Part shown: positions 59,492 through 64,000 of the stretch, piece after piece | How positions within the stretch are numbered: the stretch's first letter is position 1 | Layout of the letters: each line of letters opens with the position of its first letter | From: Paramoeba atlantica | Lineage: Eukaryota > Discosea | Direction of reading: 5' to 3' | Assembly (NCBI GenBank): GCA_977017575.1 | Contig: CDRNVI010000004.1 | Span: forward strand, 372,001 to 436,000 | DNA length: 64,000 nt | Made by a program: the position numbers and the translations under genes | The notes under the pieces: model-generated | Told to the model about the DNA's origin: nothing | Seen by the model: only the letters and a program-made list of their open reading frames with translations | Database searches by the model: none

Positions 59492-59692
59492 GATAGTTTA
59501 CGAGAGGAAATTTAGACGAGAAGAAATACGAATTTGAAAAGACTCCTTTTTCTCGAATGGCCCTACGAGGCACATAATCTCTGATTATGAATTCTATTAT
59601 ATCTTTTAATATGATTTAAATTATAACTTTATGTAGATTGTGTATAGTTTTATAGCTTACATTCTCTTACAAGTTATTTTTATTAGTGTGCG
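59492..59692 (+). repeat. YR3 terminal repeat A1 and 5' leader
   Basis: Starts GATAGTTTACGAGAGG and is repeated from 63897. Hairpin TGGCCCTACGAGGCACA at 59559-59575. The gag ATG follows at 59693. Confidence 0.88.
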
Positions 59693-60655
59693 ATGACGGC
59701 CAGAGCGATCAGTCCTGATCCGGCCGCGCCGAGTGATCACCAGCAGACACTCAACCCTGGCCAGGTTGAGGCGATTCTGCAAGGCGGTGGCCATGCCGTT
59801 CCGTTGTCCGAAGAAGCTTTGCGAGAATTTGCAGATAAAACCAATTTACTACTCTCACGAGGTTATCGCGTCTTCGTTCAAGCAGTGTGGTCGGAGCGAG
59901 GGGACCAGGATCGATACACGGTTACAGGTCGTGTCTACTTTAAGAATCCAAAAGATCCGAACAGTGAGATTAAAGCGCGATGGGACGATGACCCTGACAT
60001 TGAATATTCGTTTCCTTTCCCGGATATAAGCTATTACGATCTCAGTTTCGTCAAGGTTCAAGCACGTATGCCGGGTGGACAACGGGTGAGTGATCCTATC
60101 CAATCTGAAGTGGGCGTAGAAAACCCCAAGGCATTTTCAGTAATCTTCCCCTTGACATGGAAATCGTATATATACTCTGAAGATGACTTCAAGCCCCGTG
60201 AATTGATCAGAGAATTGCGCGATGCTCCTCAATTAGGTGTTCGCTTCAACCCTCCCCCAATCCGAGAGCGCTTGTTTACTATCCTCACCAAATGGATTTA
60301 TGCGGCGCGCGAGCTAGGCACCTGGACAGAAGATTTCGTTGCTATCGCTACCATGCTGATCGAGGAGTTACGCACGCACTATTGGGCAGCTGCTGGAGCG
60401 CCAGTCGATCGTGTTCAACAACGCCTCCATCAAGTGGAAGACCCCAATGACGTATTTGGGAAAATGATGCTTGAGGAACAGCTCAAGCAAACTCGTATTT
60501 CTCGCCGTGCCAACCCTGTTTGCTATAATTGTCGTAAACCAGGTCATATACGTGCTAACTGTCCTCTTTTGACTCAGATTTTTCAGAGGGGGGTGGCGAG
60601 TGGCGCTGCGCGTTCCCACCAAATGGTGCGCAGCGAAAGACGGACAATCCACTAG
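59693..60655 (+). CDS. YR3 Gag-like nucleocapsid protein
   Basis: 320 residues from a true ATG. Central conserved block FKPRELIRELRDAPQLGVRF, ELRTHYWAAAGAPVDRVQQR and C-terminal CCHC knuckle CYNCRKPGHIRANC. It aligns along its length with YR2 Gag and more weakly with YR1 Gag. Expected to package element RNA. The recombinase frame follows in the same phase. Confidence 0.88.
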   Translation: MTARAISPDPAAPSDHQQTLNPGQVEAILQGGGHAVPLSEEALREFADKTNLLLSRGYRVFVQAVWSERGDQDRYTVTGRVYFKNPKDPNSEIKARWDDDPDIEYSFPFPDISYYDLSFVKVQARMPGGQRVSDPIQSEVGVENPKAFSVIFPLTWKSYIYSEDDFKPRELIRELRDAPQLGVRFNPPPIRERLFTILTKWIYAARELGTWTEDFVAIATMLIEELRTHYWAAAGAPVDRVQQRLHQVEDPNDVFGKMMLEEQLKQTRISRRANPVCYNCRKPGHIRANCPLLTQIFQRGVASGAARSHQMVRSERRTIH

Positions 60656-60705
60656 GGATTGTTCCCCACCCCAAAAACTACTCGTGTCATTGGATTGAAG
60701 AGATC

Positions 60706-63423
60706 GTGGAAAAGTTCGCAAAACTCGTTCGTGAGGTGCTCTCCCAAATTTCCCAAAATCAGTGCCCGGAGTGTGCCCAAAACTACTCGTATCCCAATAC
60801 AGACCAAAATGCATCCTTGCACACGACTGATTCCACTAAGGGTCTTACCTCAAACACGTGTCGCGCACCGCACAGATTCGCAAACAGTCAGAGGACTAAA
60901 ACGAGAACACAGTCGCGATGTATCCCACGACCAAGTTCAAAACATTACTCAGGCAATTCTGAGGATAAATCCGGACGATCCGGACTCCGTCCAGCTGACC
61001 GAAGCGATTCAGCCGATGTGGGCAAAGTCGACTTGGAACAACAGAACACGCCTATGGAAAAACGTAAACGAATTTTGTCGCGTGAAGCACCGAGAGATGA
61101 ATTCAGCAACCGCCATTTTGTATCTCCAGACTCTACGCGTCGCGCCGTCAACTCGCCTCAATTATGCTCGCGCTCTTCACACGGTTTTCACGTTGATGGG
61201 GATGGAATGCAATCCGTTGAAGTTGTTCACAAAAGCGATTCAAGCCCAGGGGGGCACGGAACCACAACGTCAAATGCAACCGATAACACCTCCCATGTTG
61301 CAAAAATTGTGCACACGCCTGTCGATAACACAAGCAATGACGGTCCTGCTATGCTGGAAAGCCGCGTCACGCTGGACCGAAACGGCCGAGCTAAGAAGGG
61401 AGCAATTTCTGAGTGTAAATTCGAACGAAATAATAATCTACTGGGGACGTTTCACGAAGACCACTCGTCTAAATCCGTACCGACCGTACATGTACGCGAT
61501 CATCACGGGTCCGGGCACAAACCAAATAGCTCAGTATGTAAGCAGCCTGCGACCAGGGCAACGAATGAGCACCGCGACAGTTCAGGAGATGGATCTCCAT
61601 ATTCGAGACGTCCTAGGCGACGGATATGGCACGCACTCAATCAAGAGAGGAGCCATCACCTTTCTATTTCAGGAAATAGTAGAAGGCCACCTCAACTTAT
61701 CGGAAGTAATGAATCTCTCAAAGCACTTGAACGTAGAAAGTCTACTGCGGTACAACGCCAACCAAATAACTACGGCAAGAGCGTTAGGGACTCAGAAGGT
61801 GTCAGTACTTCTCCCCGGTGCATCGATAATGTGATGGTTCAGGAGTTTTACGAACAGGTTCCTTTCCTTAAATCGTATTCAATTTTATGTCCAAGGCGCA
61901 GTTCCAAATTAGCTAAAACCGACGACTACCATATCCCCTTGCATGCAAAGGATAATATTCCGACGTTGAATGTTCAAAAATTACGGAAGTGGCTAACGGA
62001 ACAACAGAATGATAGGCTAACGTACGTTCTTGATGAACTCACCAAGTTGCCCGAGAAAGCTGAGTCCGCTCCTTGCATTAAACCGGCATTGGCTCCAGGA
62101 GACATTCCAGCATTGATTCGGTCTAAAGTCATATCGAAGGTATCTACCGAAGAAGCCAAACGACGCCCGACCATGCAATATATGGTTCCGTTCACTGTCC
62201 TTGAAAAAGACGACGCGGGCAAAGACAGAAGACGTTTTATTTCATGGACACGATCAGACAATTTACGCCTAAAGGACTACGAACCAGCTGTTCCTCTCCT
62301 ACACCCTTCTCGTTATTTATACGCAGTAAATGCTGAGGTGGGGGTAAAACGTGATCTAATGTGTGGTTTTTACCAGGTTGGCTTACCCTTACGATCCCGA
62401 GCAAAGTTTCGGTTTCGTGCAGAAGATGGGCAATTATACGAAATGAATGTTTTACCCATGGGCCACAGATGTGCGCCTGAAATTATGCATTGCATGACAG
62501 CAGCGTTGGCAGGAAATAAAGATTATTGCTCAAAATCCCACTCGTATCAACACGGTTCTACTGATATCTATATAGATGGAGTTCGTTTTTCCGGATCTAG
62601 AAAACATGCAGACGAGTATGTTTATTTTATTGACTCGCGTGCGCGAGTGGCAGGAGCTCGATTTAAAGATCAGGACGTTCCTCCGACGAAACAATACGTG
62701 TTCAACGGAGTGAAATTTGATCACGCATCAAGCCGGGTCTGCTTGGGACCGAAGGTTGTGAGCAAATTGAAACGGGATACTTTTTCGAGACTCACTTTCT
62801 TAGAGCTGGAGGCGGCGGTGGGGCGTCTACTGTACTGCTCTTCGATACTTGGTGTGGTAATCCCGCAATATCACTTTGCGATAAAAATAGTACAACGACG
62901 TATTAATTACTTGAACCGACATCCTTTTGCAAAGGACAAAATCGTGGATCTTCCCATGAAAACTCGTGTGATCTTAGCTCAATGGCGTGACGACTTGATT
63001 AAAAACGTGCCGATAAGAGCACCCCCTCACCCCGCCACTGCACCTCCGCGTCATAAACTCTTTACAGACGCCTCCTCAAAAGGATGGGGAGCAATTCTGT
63101 ACATGGATAGCGGAGAGGTTAAGATTTTGGGCGCACCTTGGCCAGCAGAATGGACCTACGAAGTTAACAAATCAGAAGCGGCGGCGGTGCGATTCGCCCT
63201 CGAAGAATTCCAAAAATATTTCGAGCAAGGGACTTGCGTTCAGCTTTGGATTGATAATACGTCTTGTCGAGCAGCGTTGAATCGGAAAATATGCAAGTCT
63301 GATGGCATAGCGAAAGAATTGAAAAGCATTTTACAGAGTTTAAAGAATAAAGGAATATGTATTCAAGCTCATTATATTTCTACGAAACTAAATCCAGCGG
63401 ACCCAATAAGCAGAATTTTTTAG
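60706..63423 (+). CDS. YR3 reverse transcriptase/RNase H polyprotein
   Basis: 905 codons open from a GTG at 60706; the first ~375 codons overprint the recombinase gene. Recognisable RT begins near 61830: MVPFTVLEKDD, RRFISWTRSDN, VKRDLMCGFYQVGLP, EMNVLPMGHRCAPEIMHC, DIYIDGVRFSG. A linker (FLELEAAVGRLLYCSSI) follows, then RNase H with LFTDASSKGWGAILY, NKSEAAAVRFALEE, LWIDNTSCRAALN and NPADPISR. Same plan as YR1. Confidence 0.88.
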   Translation: MEKFAKLVREVLSQISQNQCPECAQNYSYPNTDQNASLHTTDSTKGLTSNTCRAPHRFANSQRTKTRTQSRCIPRPSSKHYSGNSEDKSGRSGLRPADRSDSADVGKVDLEQQNTPMEKRKRILSREAPRDEFSNRHFVSPDSTRRAVNSPQLCSRSSHGFHVDGDGMQSVEVVHKSDSSPGGHGTTTSNATDNTSHVAKIVHTPVDNTSNDGPAMLESRVTLDRNGRAKKGAISECKFERNNNLLGTFHEDHSSKSVPTVHVRDHHGSGHKPNSSVCKQPATRATNEHRDSSGDGSPYSRRPRRRIWHALNQERSHHLSISGNSRRPPQLIGSNESLKALERRKSTAVQRQPNNYGKSVRDSEGVSTSPRCIDNVMVQEFYEQVPFLKSYSILCPRRSSKLAKTDDYHIPLHAKDNIPTLNVQKLRKWLTEQQNDRLTYVLDELTKLPEKAESAPCIKPALAPGDIPALIRSKVISKVSTEEAKRRPTMQYMVPFTVLEKDDAGKDRRRFISWTRSDNLRLKDYEPAVPLLHPSRYLYAVNAEVGVKRDLMCGFYQVGLPLRSRAKFRFRAEDGQLYEMNVLPMGHRCAPEIMHCMTAALAGNKDYCSKSHSYQHGSTDIYIDGVRFSGSRKHADEYVYFIDSRARVAGARFKDQDVPPTKQYVFNGVKFDHASSRVCLGPKVVSKLKRDTFSRLTFLELEAAVGRLLYCSSILGVVIPQYHFAIKIVQRRINYLNRHPFAKDKIVDLPMKTRVILAQWRDDLIKNVPIRAPPHPATAPPRHKLFTDASSKGWGAILYMDSGEVKILGAPWPAEWTYEVNKSEAAAVRFALEEFQKYFEQGTCVQLWIDNTSCRAALNRKICKSDGIAKELKSILQSLKNKGICIQAHYISTKLNPADPISRIF
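60809..61834 (+). CDS. YR3 tyrosine recombinase
   Basis: Frame open from 60659; the first ATG is at 60809. About 341 residues: core-binding region AIQPMWAKSTWNNRTRLWKN, STRLNYARALHTVFTLMG; catalytic domain CWKAASRWTETAELRREQF (Arg), GYGTHSIKRGAITFLF (His box), SLLRYNANQITTARALG (Tyr). Very close to YR2 and clearly homologous to YR1. It lies within the RT/RNase H frame. Confidence 0.85.
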   Translation: MHPCTRLIPLRVLPQTRVAHRTDSQTVRGLKREHSRDVSHDQVQNITQAILRINPDDPDSVQLTEAIQPMWAKSTWNNRTRLWKNVNEFCRVKHREMNSATAILYLQTLRVAPSTRLNYARALHTVFTLMGMECNPLKLFTKAIQAQGGTEPQRQMQPITPPMLQKLCTRLSITQAMTVLLCWKAASRWTETAELRREQFLSVNSNEIIIYWGRFTKTTRLNPYRPYMYAIITGPGTNQIAQYVSSLRPGQRMSTATVQEMDLHIRDVLGDGYGTHSIKRGAITFLFQEIVEGHLNLSEVMNLSKHLNVESLLRYNANQITTARALGTQKVSVLLPGASIM

Positions 63424-63896
63424 AGATTAAACACACACACACACACACAAAAAAAAAAAAAAGATTGCTTCTTCTTTCAAAAAAAAAAAAAAAAATATAT
63501 ATTTAGTGAATGATCAAATGTAGGTTTATCAAGCTTCCGTTCGCAGCTTGGCCAGCTTCGCAATGGAATTTTGTATGTGGAACGTGCAGCGATTTAATAT
63601 ACGAGAGACAGGATGTTGTGAGGAGACGAGCGATCGGGGTGGTGGCTGCGTGCCAGGGGGCAAAGCCCCTTCACTACGTATTATAATTTTATATTATGCT
63701 TTTGAAATAGTTTGCGCGCTATATACATCCGGATAGTTGCATCAATAATACGAATATTCTTTAGCTAGTAAATATAGGCAGTGGATGAGATTCAGGATAT
63801 CAGCGATATATTTCTTTAGCTCTTACAACAATGTTTTCTTACAAGTTGTTTTTAATGTATGTGGAAGACTCTCGTCGTTGATTTCTGATAGTTTAC
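63424..63896 (+). other. YR3 3' untranslated and B1 region
   Basis: A (CA)n tract near 63430-63449, two A-runs, then unassigned sequence ending CGTTGATTTCT, like the YR2 B end (GGCGTGGATTTCT). Probably the B1 repeat; B2 would lie beyond the window. No gene seen. Confidence 0.6.
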
Positions 63897-64000
63897 GAGA
63901 GGAAATTTAGACGAGAAGAAATACGAATTTGAAAAGACTCCTTTTTCTCGAATGGCCCTACGAGGCACATAATCTCTGATTATGAATTCTATTATATCTT
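63897..64000 (+). repeat. YR3 terminal repeat A2, start
   Basis: 104 bp identical to 59492-59595, including the hairpin at 63953-63969. Cut by the window end. Confidence 0.9.

Larger units (their letters stand above)
59492..64000 (+). mobile_element. YR3: DIRS-order YR retrotransposon, runs off the right edge
   Basis: Virus-like fossil that looks whole as far as visible. A1 (59492-59692), gag, recombinase overlapping RT/RNase H, an untranslated and B1 region (63424-63896), and the start of A2 (63897 on). The 104 visible bases of A2 are identical to A1, so it is very young. It is inserted in LINE-C9; the target duplication cannot be judged because the right end is missing. Confidence 0.87.

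Overview
The window reads as a euglenozoan nuclear genome, most likely a kinetoplastid or diplonemid. A 39-nt spliced-leader (SL) exon containing ACAGTTTCTGTACCTTGTTG occurs in full three times (30457-30495 minus, 31563-31601, 47837-47875) and truncated twice (22288-22313, 52326-52336 minus). Its length and core match kinetoplastid/diplonemid SL exons. I see no ordinary host gene, tRNA or rRNA. Apart from satellite DNA, nearly everything recognisable is a transposable element, a fragment of one, or a retrocopied trans-spliced mRNA. Layout: 1-19868 is a 17-bp satellite (about 870 copies), split at 4195-9204 by a complete-looking tyrosine-recombinase (YR, DIRS-order, VIPER/TATE-like) retrotransposon on the minus strand, here YR1. 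19869-28086 holds a truncated LINE-A copy, a partial YR2-family copy (YR2') and a full-length LINE-A inside it. 28087-32228 holds a LINE-C fragment, a 132-bp minisatellite split by DNA transposon DT1, another LINE-C fragment, and an SL-headed retrotranscript. 32229-57495 is one old minus-strand ingi-like LINE (LINE-E; APE, RT, RNase H) opened to about 25 kb by nested insertions. 57496-59491 is LINE-C debris. 59492-64000 is a third YR retrotransposon (YR3) running off the right edge. The insertion order can be read from target-site duplications (TSDs). LINE-E was hit by LINE-C1 (33322-37831), a short LINE-C piece (32741-32880) and a compound LINE-C5 insertion (39082-56217, 9-bp TSD). C5 was hit by YR2 (39251-54026, no TSD). 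YR2 was hit by a LINE-C2 chain (40749-46864, 8-bp TSD), DNA transposons DT2 (47019-48439) and DT3 (49186-50320), each with an 8-bp TSD, and an SL-bearing processed gene (51545-52336, 8-bp TSD). C2 was itself hit by a LINE-C3 chain (41682-45627). In almost every case, removing the insert restores the interrupted sequence or frame. How the parts work together: LINE-A and LINE-C encode RT plus a C-terminal zinc knuckle and a restriction-like endonuclease, and are the likely engines that also retrocopied SL mRNAs. YR elements carry gag, YR and RT/RNase H with split direct repeats and integrate without TSDs. The most unusual signals are the SL exons embedded in elements, insertions built as strings of poly(A)-ended segments inside one TSD (suggesting serial template jumping), a DNA-transposon family with self-complementary subterminal palindromes, a UNCG-type hairpin conserved in YR terminal repeats, and a structured 3'UTR shared by LINE-A and YR2.
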